DNA from: an uncultured Propionibacteriaceae bacterium | GTDB taxonomy: Bacteria > Actinomycetota > Actinomycetes > Propionibacteriales > Propionibacteriaceae | Assembly (NCBI GenBank): GCA_937926975.1 | Contig: CALBCJ010000001.1 | Coordinates: forward strand, 1-64,000 | DNA: 64,000 bases | Direction of reading: 5' to 3' | Shown here: positions 27,942-36,194 of the stretch, piece by piece | How the letters are laid out: the number at the start of each line of letters is the position of its first letter | Position numbering within the stretch: position 1 is the first letter of the stretch | Program-made: the position numbers and the translations under genes | Notes under the pieces: model-generated | The model's database searches: none | What the model was told of the DNA's origin: nothing | The model's input: the letters and a program-made list of their open reading frames with translations, nothing else

Positions 27942-29066
27942 TCAGGCGTCGACCGGCTCCGGAACCCGGGTCACCCGCGGCGGGATCACGCACGAGACCT
28001 CGTACGGGATGGTGCCCATCAGGTCGGCGACCTCGGTCATGGTGATCTCCTGGCCGCCCTGGCGCCCGATCAGCACCACCTCGTCGCCGGGCTCGACCGG
28101 GTCGTCGCCCAGGTCGAGCATCGACTGGTCCATGCAGACCCGGCCGACGATCGGGTAGCGCCGGCCCCGGACCAGGGCCGAGCCCCGGTTCGACAGCAGC
28201 CGGCTCAGCCCGTCCGCGTAGCCGGCGGGGATGGTGGCGATCGTGGTCTCCCGCTCGGCCCGCCAGGTCCGCCCGTACCCGACCGTCTCCCCCGGCTGGA
28301 CCCGCTTCACCAGCGAGACCCGGGTGGCCAGCGTCATCGCCCCCTGCAGAGCGACCGTACGGGGAGTCGTCGGGTCGGGGTAGTGGCCGTAGACCATGAT
28401 CCCGGGCCGGACCATGTCGAACCAGGCCTCCGGGTGGGCCAGGACCGCGCCGGAGTTGGCGGCGTGGACCAGCAGCCGACGGCCGACGGCCTCCTGCACC
28501 TGCCGGGCGGTCTCGGCGAAGAGCCCCACCTGGTTGCCAGTGAAGTCATCCTGGCTAGGGCTGTCAGACACCGGCAGGTGGGTGAGCAGCCCGGTCAGCC
28601 GGACCCCGGGCAGGGTCTCGGCGAGCCGGGCCAGCTCGGGGGCGGTGGTCGGCGAGGTCCCGATCCGGCGCATCCCGGTGTCGACCTTGAGGTGGCAGTC
28701 GACGGTGGTGGAGGCCTTCCGGGCAGCCTCGTCGGCGGCGCGCAGGGTGGCCTCGTCGACCACGACCAGGGTGGTGCGGGCAGCGACCGCCGCCTCCAGC
28801 TCGTGGGGGAAGACGTGAGAGAGCTTGAGGATTGGCATCTCAATCCCGGCGGCCCGCAGCTCGGTCACCTCAGGAACCGTCGCCACGCCCAGCCAGTCCG
28901 CGGCCCCGGTGTCCTGCAGCATCTGCGACACGGCGACCGCGCCGTGCCCGTACGCGTTGGCCTTGACGGCCGCGAGGACCAGCCGGTCACCGACGCGCTC
29001 TCGCACGGCGCGGAGGTTCTGCGCGATCGCTGACAGGTGGACCCGGGCATGAGTGGCGTACAGCAC
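27942..29066 (-). CDS. alr: alanine racemase
   Basis: 374 residues from GTG 29066 (VLYATHARVHLSAIAQNL); interconverts L- and D-alanine with PLP for cell-wall synthesis. The PLP Lys is in AAVKANAYGHGA (about 37). The phosphate-binding and dimer motifs are PGIMVYGHYP and GRVCMDQSMLDLG. The catalytic Tyr lies in TIPAGYADGLSRLL (about 260). The open frame reaches 29123 but would collide with the divergent lipoprotein promoter and adds a Pro-rich stretch, so I reject it. Divergent from the lipoprotein gene at 29135. Confidence 0.93.
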   Translation of the reverse strand: MLYATHARVHLSAIAQNLRAVRERVGDRLVLAAVKANAYGHGAVAVSQMLQDTGAADWLGVATVPEVTELRAAGIEMPILKLSHVFPHELEAAVAARTTLVVVDEATLRAADEAARKASTTVDCHLKVDTGMRRIGTSPTTAPELARLAETLPGVRLTGLLTHLPVSDSPSQDDFTGNQVGLFAETARQVQEAVGRRLLVHAANSGAVLAHPEAWFDMVRPGIMVYGHYPDPTTPRTVALQGAMTLATRVSLVKRVQPGETVGYGRTWRAERETTIATIPAGYADGLSRLLSNRGSALVRGRRYPIVGRVCMDQSMLDLGDDPVEPGDEVVLIGRQGGQEITMTEVADLMGTIPYEVSCVIPPRVTRVPEPVDA

Positions 29067-29134
29067 GGGCGACAGCGTACGAGGACCCGGCGGGTCTGCG
29101 GCAGATGGGGGTGGGCTCCCCACAGAATGGGGCT

Positions 29135-29719
29135 ATGCGTGCCTTCCCAAGACTCGTCGTGGCCGGCCTGGCCCTGCCCCTGGCCCTGGCCGGCTGCGCC
29201 CAGGCAGCCCCGCCGGGTGCGGTCGTGGCGAGCCCCGAGCCGTCCGGAGAGCCGGAGCCGTCGCCGACGGTGACCTGGCGCTCGGAGGCGCCGGTGACGC
29301 TGAAGCCGGGGGTGCCGACCGACCTGTCGCAGACCCGCGGCCTGTCCAAGGCGATCGTCACCGTGGAGTCGATCACCGAGAAGGCCGAGTGCCCCAGTGG
29401 TGAGGCCCAGCCGCAGAACGGTCAGTTCATCGCCGTGAAGCTGAGCGCCCAGCGGCTGGACTCCTCGGAGGGCTTCACGATGTCGGTGTACGACTGGGGC
29501 ACCGTCGACAACGCCGGCAAGACCACCCCCGGCAGCGCCGGGCTGCTGACCGGGCTGTGCCTCAAGGACGGGTCGGGGCTGAAGCTGGCCTGGGACTCGT
29601 CGGGCCGGGCCAACGGGACCCTGATCATCGACGCCCCGGCCGACGTCCAGTCGGTCACCGCGACCAACACCATGGCCACGCCGAACGTCACCGTGACCCT
29701 GGAGATGCCGGCCCGCTGA
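29135..29719 (+). CDS. secreted lipoprotein of unknown function
   Basis: 194 residues. Signal peptide with lipobox LAGC (Cys at about 21), then a Pro/Ser/Glu linker and a beta-rich domain (residues about 45-194) resembling DUF4352-type immunoglobulin-like proteins (GQFIAVKLSAQRLDSSEGFTM). No catalytic residues are evident. It faces alr across about 70 bases and converges with the HAD gene, leaving only eight bases between stops and no terminator. Confidence 0.7.
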   Translation: MRAFPRLVVAGLALPLALAGCAQAAPPGAVVASPEPSGEPEPSPTVTWRSEAPVTLKPGVPTDLSQTRGLSKAIVTVESITEKAECPSGEAQPQNGQFIAVKLSAQRLDSSEGFTMSVYDWGTVDNAGKTTPGSAGLLTGLCLKDGSGLKLAWDSSGRANGTLIIDAPADVQSVTATNTMATPNVTVTLEMPAR

Positions 29720-29727
29720 GCCGGGTC

Positions 29728-30342
29728 TCAGCGCAAGAAGCCCTCCGCCACCAGCCAGGCCTCGGTGTCGGAGTCGTCGACCCACAGGTGGGTGTGCCAG
29801 CCCCGTACGGTGGCGGTGTCGATGTTGACCTGCTTGTCGTCGACGAACCAGAGCTGCTCGCCGGCCCGGCCGAGCCCGGACTCGGCCTGCTGGTAGATCG
29901 CCGGGTCTGGCTTGGCCAGCCCCATCGGGCCGGAGAAGAACCAGGTCCCGACCAGGTCGTACCAGTCGAAGCTGGGGGCCGTCAGGGCAAAAGCGGTCGG
30001 CGCGTTCGACAGGACCGCAGTCTCGACCCCGGCCTGCCGCAGCCGCTCCAGCAGCGCCCGGGCCTCGGGACGGGGCGTGCGCCAGGCTGCCATGTCCACC
30101 GCGACCAGCTCCGGCAGCAGCGCCTCCAGGTCGACCTCCGCAGCGCCGGCGATCAGCGGGTACGCGGCACGCCAGAAGTCCAGGTCAGAGCAGCCCTCGT
30201 CGTACCGGTGCCGGTGCGGGCCCCAGAACCCCTGCTCAACCGCCTCCGCTGTGGTGCCCAGCAGCGAGGCCAGAGCAGGGAACAGGTCGGTCGGGGAGCA
30301 CAGCACCACGCCCAGGTCAAAGACGACGACGGGACCGCTCAT
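29728..30342 (-). CDS. HAD-superfamily hydrolase, subfamily IA (YihX-like)
   Basis: 204 residues. Motif I is VVVFDLGVVL, the D-x-G type without the second Asp, as in YihX-like phosphatases. Motif II is AVLSNAP, the Lys of motif III is in GLAKPDPAIY and motif IV is FVDDKQVNIDTA. Its ATG overlaps the stop of the iron ABC ATPase gene (ATGA), making it the last gene of the siderophore-uptake operon. A role in processing the imported compound is possible but not shown. A longer in-frame reading that runs back through the ATPase gene is a shadow. Confidence 0.82.
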   Translation of the reverse strand: MSGPVVVFDLGVVLCSPTDLFPALASLLGTTAEAVEQGFWGPHRHRYDEGCSDLDFWRAAYPLIAGAAEVDLEALLPELVAVDMAAWRTPRPEARALLERLRQAGVETAVLSNAPTAFALTAPSFDWYDLVGTWFFSGPMGLAKPDPAIYQQAESGLGRAGEQLWFVDDKQVNIDTATVRGWHTHLWVDDSDTEAWLVAEGFLR

Positions 30343-31133
30343 GCAGTCATTCTGGCAGCCTGCTCGTCGGTGTCGGGCAGGTGGTACTGCGCGATCGGAC
30401 GGCCCGAGCTGGTGTCGACCGGGCACGCCACCCCGAAGACGTCGGCCAGCATCTGCGCGTTCACCACCTCCAGCGGCGGGCCGTGCAGCACGATCCGGCC
30501 GTCCTTCATCGCCACGATCTGGTCGGACCAGGCCGAGGCGAAGTTGATGTCGTGGATGACCATCACGATCGTCTTGCCAAGATCGTCGGCCGCGCTGCGC
30601 AGCCGGCGCAGCATCGACAGCGAGTGGGCCAGGTCCAGGTTGTTCAGGGGCTCGTCCAGCAGCAGGTAGGTGGTGTCCTGGGCCAGCAGCATCGCCACGA
30701 AGGCCCGCTGCCGCTGCCCGCCGGACATCTCGTCCAAGAACCGGTCTCGCAGTGCCACCAGGTCCATGTGCTCGATCGCAGCATCGATCGCTACCTGGTC
30801 TGAGGCTGTACGCCGCCCCTTGCTGTGCGGGTACCGCCCAAAGCCGACCAGGTCGTCGACGGTCAGCCGGATCTCGAGGCCGTTGTCCTGCTTGAGGATC
30901 CCCAGCACGGTCGCCAGGTCGGCGGTGGGCGTGGTGGCCACGTTGTGGCCGCCGACGGTGATGGTTCCGCTGTCGCTGGGCAGAAGCCGGGCCACCATGG
31001 ACAGCAGGGTGGACTTGCCTGCGCCGTTGGCACCGACGATCGAGGTGATGCCGCCGGGAGGCAGGGTGATGGTGACGTCGTCGACGACGACGCTGCGTCC
31101 GTACGACTTGCTGACCTGCCGGATCTCGATCAT
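30339..31133 (-). CDS. iron-siderophore ABC transporter ATP-binding protein (FecE-like)
   Basis: 264 residues. Walker A GANGAGKST (about 36-44), Q-loop GILKQDN, signature motif LDEMSGGQRQRA (about 138), Walker B YLLLDEPLNNLD, switch His in VIHDINFA. It powers the two FecCD permeases encoded upstream. Both ends overlap neighbouring genes by four bases. Confidence 0.93.
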   Translation of the reverse strand: MIEIRQVSKSYGRSVVVDDVTITLPPGGITSIVGANGAGKSTLLSMVARLLPSDSGTITVGGHNVATTPTADLATVLGILKQDNGLEIRLTVDDLVGFGRYPHSKGRRTASDQVAIDAAIEHMDLVALRDRFLDEMSGGQRQRAFVAMLLAQDTTYLLLDEPLNNLDLAHSLSMLRRLRSAADDLGKTIVMVIHDINFASAWSDQIVAMKDGRIVLHGPPLEVVNAQMLADVFGVACPVDTSSGRPIAQYHLPDTDEQAARMTA

Positions 31134-32128
31134 GCAAGGTTCCCTTTCGGCTTGCTGCGGCTCACGACCATCGCGATGAAGACCAGGCCGCCGCCAAACT
31201 CGATGATGATGCTGAGGACGGTGCCCAGCGCGAAGACGTACTCCAGCACGGCCTGCCCGGCGACCAGCATCACCACCGCCAGCACACCGGCGATCGGCAT
31301 GGTCCAGCTGTGACGCCCGTACGGGCTGATCTGGTAGGCGAGGTTGGCCACGATCAGGCCGAGGAAGGTGACTGGCCCGACGAGTGCCGTGGTGACGCTG
31401 ACCAGCAGCACCGACACCAGCAGCACCTGGCGGACCATCCGGCGCGGGTCGACCCCGAGGCCCTGCGCAGTAGCGTGCCCGAGCGCCATCACGTCGAGCC
31501 GGTGGCGCAGCCGCCAGACCCACACTGTGCCCACGACAACCAGCACCGTCGACACGGTCAGCAGCTCGGGCCGGATCGAGCTGAAGCTGGCGAAGAGGTG
31601 GGTCTGCAGCTGCAGGAACGCGGTGGGGTCCATGATCCGGGTCAGCAGCTGCTGCAGTGAGCGCAGCAGGGTACCGACGACGATGCCGACCAGCACCAGC
31701 AGGTGGATCGCGGTGTGCCGCCGCAGGAGCAGCCCAGCCAGGCCCCAGCCCATCGCCAGCATCCCGGTGAGGTTGACGACGAACAGGACGACGGGGCCGA
31801 GCAGGGACGAGATGGTGGACCCGAGGAGGAACAGCAGCAGGGTCTGGATGAAGGCGAACATCGAGTCCAGACCCATCACCGAGGGGGTCAGGATCCGGTT
31901 GCCGGTGACGGTCTGGAAGCCGACCGTGGCCATCCCGACCGCCCAGCCGACCAGCACCAGGCCGAACAGCTTGCGGCCACGGTAGGCCAGGGTGAAGGCC
32001 AGGTCGCCGCCGGAGTCGAGCAGCAGGTACGCCAGGCAGGCACCCACCACGGTCAGCAGCCCGGCCCCGAGCCAGGCTCCTGCCCGGGCCGTACGCCGTG
32101 GCCGGAGCGGGACCGTGGCGGCGGTCAC
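31130..32128 (-). CDS. FecCD-family iron-siderophore permease (second subunit)
   Basis: 332 residues, about nine hydrophobic segments. Family marks: FQTVTGNRILTPSVMGLDS near the N-terminus, the ATPase-contact loop LGHATAQGLGVDPRRM (about 215-232), and VGPVTFLGLIVANLAYQI (about 255). The sequence is closest in style to the CeuC/FatC/YclO branch. It pairs with the permease at 32125. Confidence 0.9.
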   Translation of the reverse strand: MTAATVPLRPRRTARAGAWLGAGLLTVVGACLAYLLLDSGGDLAFTLAYRGRKLFGLVLVGWAVGMATVGFQTVTGNRILTPSVMGLDSMFAFIQTLLLFLLGSTISSLLGPVVLFVVNLTGMLAMGWGLAGLLLRRHTAIHLLVLVGIVVGTLLRSLQQLLTRIMDPTAFLQLQTHLFASFSSIRPELLTVSTVLVVVGTVWVWRLRHRLDVMALGHATAQGLGVDPRRMVRQVLLVSVLLVSVTTALVGPVTFLGLIVANLAYQISPYGRHSWTMPIAGVLAVVMLVAGQAVLEYVFALGTVLSIIIEFGGGLVFIAMVVSRSKPKGNLA

Positions 32129-33147
32129 CGAGAGCCCCCCGCCAGCCGTGGCGCCTGGTGCGCCAGCAGGATCAGGAAGGCAGCCGCGCCGATCACCCCG
32201 GCGATGGTGCCGACCGGCACCTCAAAGGGCCGGTTGATGGTCCGGGCGAGCAGGTCGCACACCAGGACAAACCCCGACCCGCTCACGGCAATCCAGGGCA
32301 GGCAGCGACGCAGGTGGTCCCCCAGCACCCGCGTCACCAGGTTCGGGACCACGAGGCCGATGAACGGGATAGCGCCGACGACGACCAGGCAGATGGCGCT
32401 GGCGGCGCAGATCAGCGCCAGGCCCAGGGTGACCGCCGACTGGTAGCGCAGGCCGAGGCTGCTGGCGTGGCTCTCGCCCAGGGAGGCGATGGTGAACCGG
32501 TCGGCTGCCACCCAGACCGCCACGAAGACCGCGCCGACCAGCCACAGCAGCTCGTAGCGCCCGCGCAGGACCCCGGAGAAGTCTCCAGCCATCCAGCTGC
32601 CCAAGGTGGCCAGCAGGTCGTAGCGGAAGGCGACAAAGGTGGTCGCGGCCGAGATCATCCCGGCCAGCATCATGCCCACCAGCGGCACCGCGACGATCGC
32701 CTCGCCGCGGGGGATCGCCCGGACCAGCTTCAGGAACAGGGCGGTCCCCAGCAGAGCGGTGACGACCGCGACCAGCATCTTGAGGATCAGCGGCGCCTCG
32801 GGCCACAGCAGGGTCACCAGGAGGATTCCCACCACGGCGGACTCGGAGGTGCCGACGGTGCCTGGCTCGACGAAGCGGTTGCGGACCAGGGTCTGCATCA
32901 GCAGCCCGGAGACCGCCAGCGCTGCGCCGGCCAGCAGCACCGCGACCGTACGCGGAAGCCGCGAGACCACGATGTTCTCCCACTGCCGGTCGGTCGCTCG
33001 GCCGGTGAGGAGGTCAAGCGGGCCGATCTCGGTGACTCCGACGAAGATGCTGGTCACCGCGAGGACGGTGAGCAGCAGCGCGGCAGCGGCCCCCCGTCCC
33101 CAGCGACGCTGCCGCGGGGCGGCCGCTGTCGGCAGCGGGGCGCTCAC
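32125..33147 (-). CDS. FecCD-family iron-siderophore permease (first subunit)
   Basis: 340 residues. An initial helix (AALLLTVLAVTSIFVG) is followed by LPRTVAVLLAGAALAVSGLLMQTLVRNRFVEP-type signature (about 62-93), the loop LGESHASSLGLRYQ and VVGAIPFIGLVVPNLVTRVLG. This is the CeuB/FatD/YclN type. Four-base overlaps with the binding protein and the second permease. Confidence 0.9.
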   Translation of the reverse strand: MSAPLPTAAAPRQRRWGRGAAAALLLTVLAVTSIFVGVTEIGPLDLLTGRATDRQWENIVVSRLPRTVAVLLAGAALAVSGLLMQTLVRNRFVEPGTVGTSESAVVGILLVTLLWPEAPLILKMLVAVVTALLGTALFLKLVRAIPRGEAIVAVPLVGMMLAGMISAATTFVAFRYDLLATLGSWMAGDFSGVLRGRYELLWLVGAVFVAVWVAADRFTIASLGESHASSLGLRYQSAVTLGLALICAASAICLVVVGAIPFIGLVVPNLVTRVLGDHLRRCLPWIAVSGSGFVLVCDLLARTINRPFEVPVGTIAGVIGAAAFLILLAHQAPRLAGGSR

Positions 33148-34097
33148 AGACTTTGGACGGCTTCCTGGATCATGGCCTTGGCGTTGTCGAGGCCGTGCAT
33201 GACGATGTACCAGCGGGCGCCGTCGAGGTAGACGACCTTGTTGTTCTTCCAGGCGTTGGTGCTGGCCACGAGCTCGTTGTTGAGGACCTCCTGGGCCGCC
33301 TTGCCCTGCTGGCCGATGGCCGCGTCGCGGTCGCAGACGAACATCAGGTCGGGGTTGGCCTGCTGGATCGCCTCGAACGACACCGGCTGGCCGTGGCCGT
33401 CCTCCTTGATGTCGGTGATCGCCTGGGGGATCATCAGGTCGGAGTGCACCGCCCCGAAGCGGGACGCGGCCCCGTACGCCGTCACCTTGCCGGCGCTGGT
33501 CATCAGGATCAGGCCCTTCGGCCCCTGGGGGACCTTGGCCTTGGCCTGCTCGATCACCTGCCTCAGCTCGCCGAGCTTGGTCTTGACCTGCTCGGTCTGG
33601 CCGAGCGCTGTGGCCAGCACCGTCGAGGCGGTCTCGACCTTGGTGTAGAAGGTCTCCGTGCTGGGGTAGGAGATGTCGATGGTGGTGAAGTGCTTGCTCA
33701 GCTCGGGGTACTTGCTGGCGCTGCGGAAGCTGATCACGACCAGGTCGGGCTTGAGCTTCTGGATCGCCTCGACGTCGGGCTCGTGCAGGGAGCCGACCCC
33801 GGCTACCCGGTCGTTGTCGAAGCTCTTCAGGAAGGGCGGCAGCACGCCCTCCTTGGGGATCCCGACGACCCGGTCGCTCAGGCCGAGGGCGCTGATGGTG
33901 TCCAGAGCGCCGTAGTCGAAGACCACCAGCCGCTTCGGGTCAGCCGGGACCTCGGTCGTTCCCTGGGCATGGGTGACCGAGACGGTCTGGCCTGCGGACG
34001 GGGTGGACCCGGCCGTACCGGTCGTGCCGCAGGCGGCCAGCGCACCAACGGCCAGGGCGCCCAGGCCCAGGCTGCGCCGAGAGACACGCGAGTTCAT
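33144..34097 (-). CDS. siderophore-binding lipoprotein (FatB/CeuE/YclQ type)
   Basis: 317 residues. Signal peptide with Arg pair (SRRSLGLGALAVGAL) and lipobox ending at Cys23 (ALAAC). The family start TVSVTHAQGTTEVPADPKRLVVFDYGALDTISALG is followed by the long rigid helix and LKPDLVVISFRSASKYPEL. Ends NKVVYLDGARWYIVMHGLDN. First gene of the five-gene iron operon (binding protein, two permeases, ATPase, HAD). An iron box lies 25 bases upstream, so iron should repress it. Confidence 0.9.
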   Translation of the reverse strand: MNSRVSRRSLGLGALAVGALAACGTTGTAGSTPSAGQTVSVTHAQGTTEVPADPKRLVVFDYGALDTISALGLSDRVVGIPKEGVLPPFLKSFDNDRVAGVGSLHEPDVEAIQKLKPDLVVISFRSASKYPELSKHFTTIDISYPSTETFYTKVETASTVLATALGQTEQVKTKLGELRQVIEQAKAKVPQGPKGLILMTSAGKVTAYGAASRFGAVHSDLMIPQAITDIKEDGHGQPVSFEAIQQANPDLMFVCDRDAAIGQQGKAAQEVLNNELVASTNAWKNNKVVYLDGARWYIVMHGLDNAKAMIQEAVQSL

Positions 34098-34121
34098 ATC
34101 TGAAAGCCTTCCCTTGTTTTA

Positions 34122-34140
34122 TTAAGCAAGGCTTACCTAA
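34122..34140 (-). promoter_or_regulatory. DtxR/IdeR-type iron box
   Basis: Read on the minus strand, the 19 bases start TTAGGTAAGCC and end with CTTAA. They match the DtxR/IdeR consensus (TTAGGTTAGSCTAACCTAA) at about 15 of 19 positions. It sits just upstream of the siderophore-binding lipoprotein gene, so the operon is probably shut off by an iron-loaded DtxR-family repressor. Confidence 0.65.
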
Positions 34141-34252
34141 GCAGCGCTGGGCTCCGCCGGTCAACCCCGTCAGCGGTCCGAGACGCTCGGGAAGCACCCA
34201 CGGGGGCAGACCTCACCTTGACGCGACGCCTGGCACGAGGCCGGATGCTCCG

Positions 34253-34519
34253 CTAGCGGATCCGAAACCCCTTCTCCCCCGTGGGTGGCACCCGCCGGGT
34301 CTGCACCTGGTCGACCTGGCCGTACCGGGGGCCCTCGCGGACCCAGTCCAGCACCGTACGGACCGCGGCCGCCGGGCCCTCGACAGCGAAGCCGACCCGG
34401 CCGTCGGCGAGGTTGCAGCACCAGCCAGCCACCCCCGCCAGCTCGGCCTCACGGAGCATGCCGACCCGGAACCCGACCCGCTGCACGCGGCCCTGCACAG
34501 TTCCCTCGACCCGGATCAT
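34253..34519 (-). CDS. acyP: acylphosphatase
   Basis: 88 residues, the full family length. The phosphate-binding loop is GRVQRVGFR (Arg about 20) and the catalytic Asn lies in GWCCNLADGRV. Most family members have a basic or Val residue where the two adjacent Cys are (GWVRN, GWVKN). The C-terminal strand (PTGEKGFRIR) is normal. Hydrolyses acyl phosphates in the cytosol. Confidence 0.9.
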   Translation of the reverse strand: MIRVEGTVQGRVQRVGFRVGMLREAELAGVAGWCCNLADGRVGFAVEGPAAAVRTVLDWVREGPRYGQVDQVQTRRVPPTGEKGFRIR

Positions 34520-34579
34520 GAGTCGTATCTCAGCACCCGGGCCTCCCTTCTGGAGCCCGGGGTCTCAGGCGCGGACGGA

Positions 34580-35149
34580 CTACCGGGCGAAGAAGGCCGC
34601 GACCCTGCCCAGCCGGCCCCACCGCCCGCTCTTCTGCTTGCGCTGCTCGCGCCGGGGGTCCTCGGCGGCGTCCTTCACCTGCGGCAGCGGCTGGGCTGGC
34701 TCGGACGCGCTCTCGAGCGGCGGCTGGGCCGGGCTCGGGGCCGCAGCGCCCTGAGCCGACGGCTGGGCCGTGGCCTGGTCCCGGGGCGGAACCGTGGCCT
34801 GGTCCCGGAGCGGAACTGTGGTCTCCCACAGGTGGGCCGGCTGAGCAGCGACCTGGCCGTACTGCTGGGCCGGCACCGGAGCCTGACCGTACCGCTGGGT
34901 CGGCACCGGGGCGTGACCGTACCGCTGGGCCGGCGCGGGGGCCCGGCCGTACCGCTGGGCCGGTTCCCAGGTCCGCGCCGGCGCCGCGGCAACGGTCAGG
35001 ACGGCCGGTTCGCAGGCCAGGCACCGTACGGTCTGGTCGACCTGGTCGTAGACGGCCTGGGTCCCCTGGGCGAGGAAGGCGCCGCACACCTGGCAGGTGC
35101 AGGTGTAGCTCAGCCACGTCGGCTCTTCAGTGATCCTCAGCTCGGTCAC
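34580..35149 (-). CDS. hypothetical zinc-ribbon-like protein with YG repeats
   Basis: 189 residues, family not recognised. Residues 1-50 carry two Cys pairs (CTCQVC about 17-22; CLAC about 43-46) that could bind zinc. Residues about 60-100 are four copies of a ten-residue unit around QRYGxAPxPA, encoded by a 30-base DNA repeat (about 34870-34975). A low-complexity Gln/Pro/Ala stretch and a basic tail (QRKQKSGRWGRLGRVAAFFAR) with an amphipathic end follow. The tail might touch membrane or nucleic acid. No operon partner. Confidence 0.55.
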   Translation of the reverse strand: MTELRITEEPTWLSYTCTCQVCGAFLAQGTQAVYDQVDQTVRCLACEPAVLTVAAAPARTWEPAQRYGRAPAPAQRYGHAPVPTQRYGQAPVPAQQYGQVAAQPAHLWETTVPLRDQATVPPRDQATAQPSAQGAAAPSPAQPPLESASEPAQPLPQVKDAAEDPRREQRKQKSGRWGRLGRVAAFFAR

Positions 35150-35246
35150 CGGGCCACGGTAGGCCGACCCCCAGATGACGAGGTCCGATGATGAGAACCA
35201 GGGGGCCTTTTCTCACCCTCGCTCGGTTCTCACCGCAGGTCGAGCC

Positions 35247-35888
35247 TCATCCCTGCGCTGGTGAGGGCGAGCCGACCGCAGCCGCTGCGGGGCTCCGGCG
35301 GCCCAGGACCAGGCCCACAACCCCAGCCAGCAGCGCCGGCACGAAGTACCCGCCGATGGTGGCCGAGCCGATGACCACGAAGCCGGCCAGCAGCACCAGC
35401 GCTGCGACGGAGACCGGGCGCCAGGCCCGTCCCCGTACGGCCAGCGGCGCCGCGGCGAGCAGCACCGGGACCGCAACGGCCACCACCACCGCCGGGCCGA
35501 TGTGCTCCAGCAGGCTGGGCACCCCCACGGTCAGGTCGTCGGCGCTGGTCGTGACCTCCCCGTACGCGGGCAGCAGCAGCGCCGCCAGGGCGGCTGCCAG
35601 GGCAGCACCGGCCCCGAGCAGCTGCCAGACCCGGCTGCGGGTCAGGTACCGCGGACGCAGATCGACCCCGGTCTGGTCCTGGTACTCCTGGAAGGCCTGC
35701 TCGGCCACCTCCTCGGGCGTGCCGAGCAGCGCGATCGCCTCCTGGGCCGAGCGGCCGTCACCCACCGCGTCGCGGACGTGCTGGGCGCAGTCCTCGACCA
35801 GCTGCTGGCGCTGGTCTGGCGGCAGCGGTGCCAGCAGGCGCTCCACCTGCTGCAGGTAGGCGGCAACCTCGGGGTGCTGAGCTCTCAT
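35247..35888 (-). CDS. HAAS-domain membrane protein
   Basis: 213 residues. The N-terminal helical domain (LQQVERLLAPLPPDQRQQLVEDCAQHVRDAV ... ALLGTPEEVAEQAFQEY, residues about 10-70) is the HAAS/DUF1700 type. Five hydrophobic segments follow. In relatives this domain is usually encoded beside a PadR-type regulator; none is found here. AGGAGG lies five bases before the ATG, and an inverted repeat lies just upstream (35911-35935). Confidence 0.75.
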   Translation of the reverse strand: MRAQHPEVAAYLQQVERLLAPLPPDQRQQLVEDCAQHVRDAVGDGRSAQEAIALLGTPEEVAEQAFQEYQDQTGVDLRPRYLTRSRVWQLLGAGAALAAALAALLLPAYGEVTTSADDLTVGVPSLLEHIGPAVVVAVAVPVLLAAAPLAVRGRAWRPVSVAALVLLAGFVVIGSATIGGYFVPALLAGVVGLVLGRRSPAAAAVGSPSPAQG

Positions 35889-36194
35889 TCCGACCTCCTG
35901 ACGGTGCGTTACTCAATATGAAGTGGTGCTTGAGTGATTGCTGAGCGGTGCACTGGGCGTACGTCAGGGCGCCCTGGACCACGTCGTGGTCCGGGTGGTG
36001 TGGCGCACCGGCGTACGTCAGGCCGGGCTCGGGACCGGGCACCAGCCCTGGACGGGCCGGGTGCAGGCGTGGTCGACGCTCACCCCGCGCGCCCGCTGGG
36101 GCGGCTGCGGTCTTGCGCACCGTGGCTCCTCTGGTGGATCTCTCAGCTCCCTAGCTGTCACATGTCCACCACGGCGACGCATCTGACACTCGCG
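35889..36194. other. 306-base non-coding region with repeats
   Basis: Upstream of the HAAS gene and after the metallophosphoesterase stop. Contains an ACTCAA/TTGAGT inverted repeat (35911-35935), a hairpin GGACCAC/GTGGTCC (35976-35992) and two copies of GGCGTACGTCAGG (35956-35968 and 36010-36022) 54 bases apart. No convincing gene seen on either strand. Confidence 0.5.
35911..35935 (-). promoter_or_regulatory. inverted repeat upstream of the HAAS gene
   Basis: Arms ACTCAA (35911-35916) and TTGAGT (35930-35935) with a 13-base spacer; a CATATT that could be a -10 on the minus strand overlaps the arm nearest the gene. Position suits an operator. Binding protein unknown. Confidence 0.35.

Noticed and set aside
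29728..31137. HAD protein fused to an upstream 265-residue extension
   Set aside because: The extension is the out-of-frame shadow of the iron ABC ATPase gene; the ATG at 30342 overlaps the ATPase stop.
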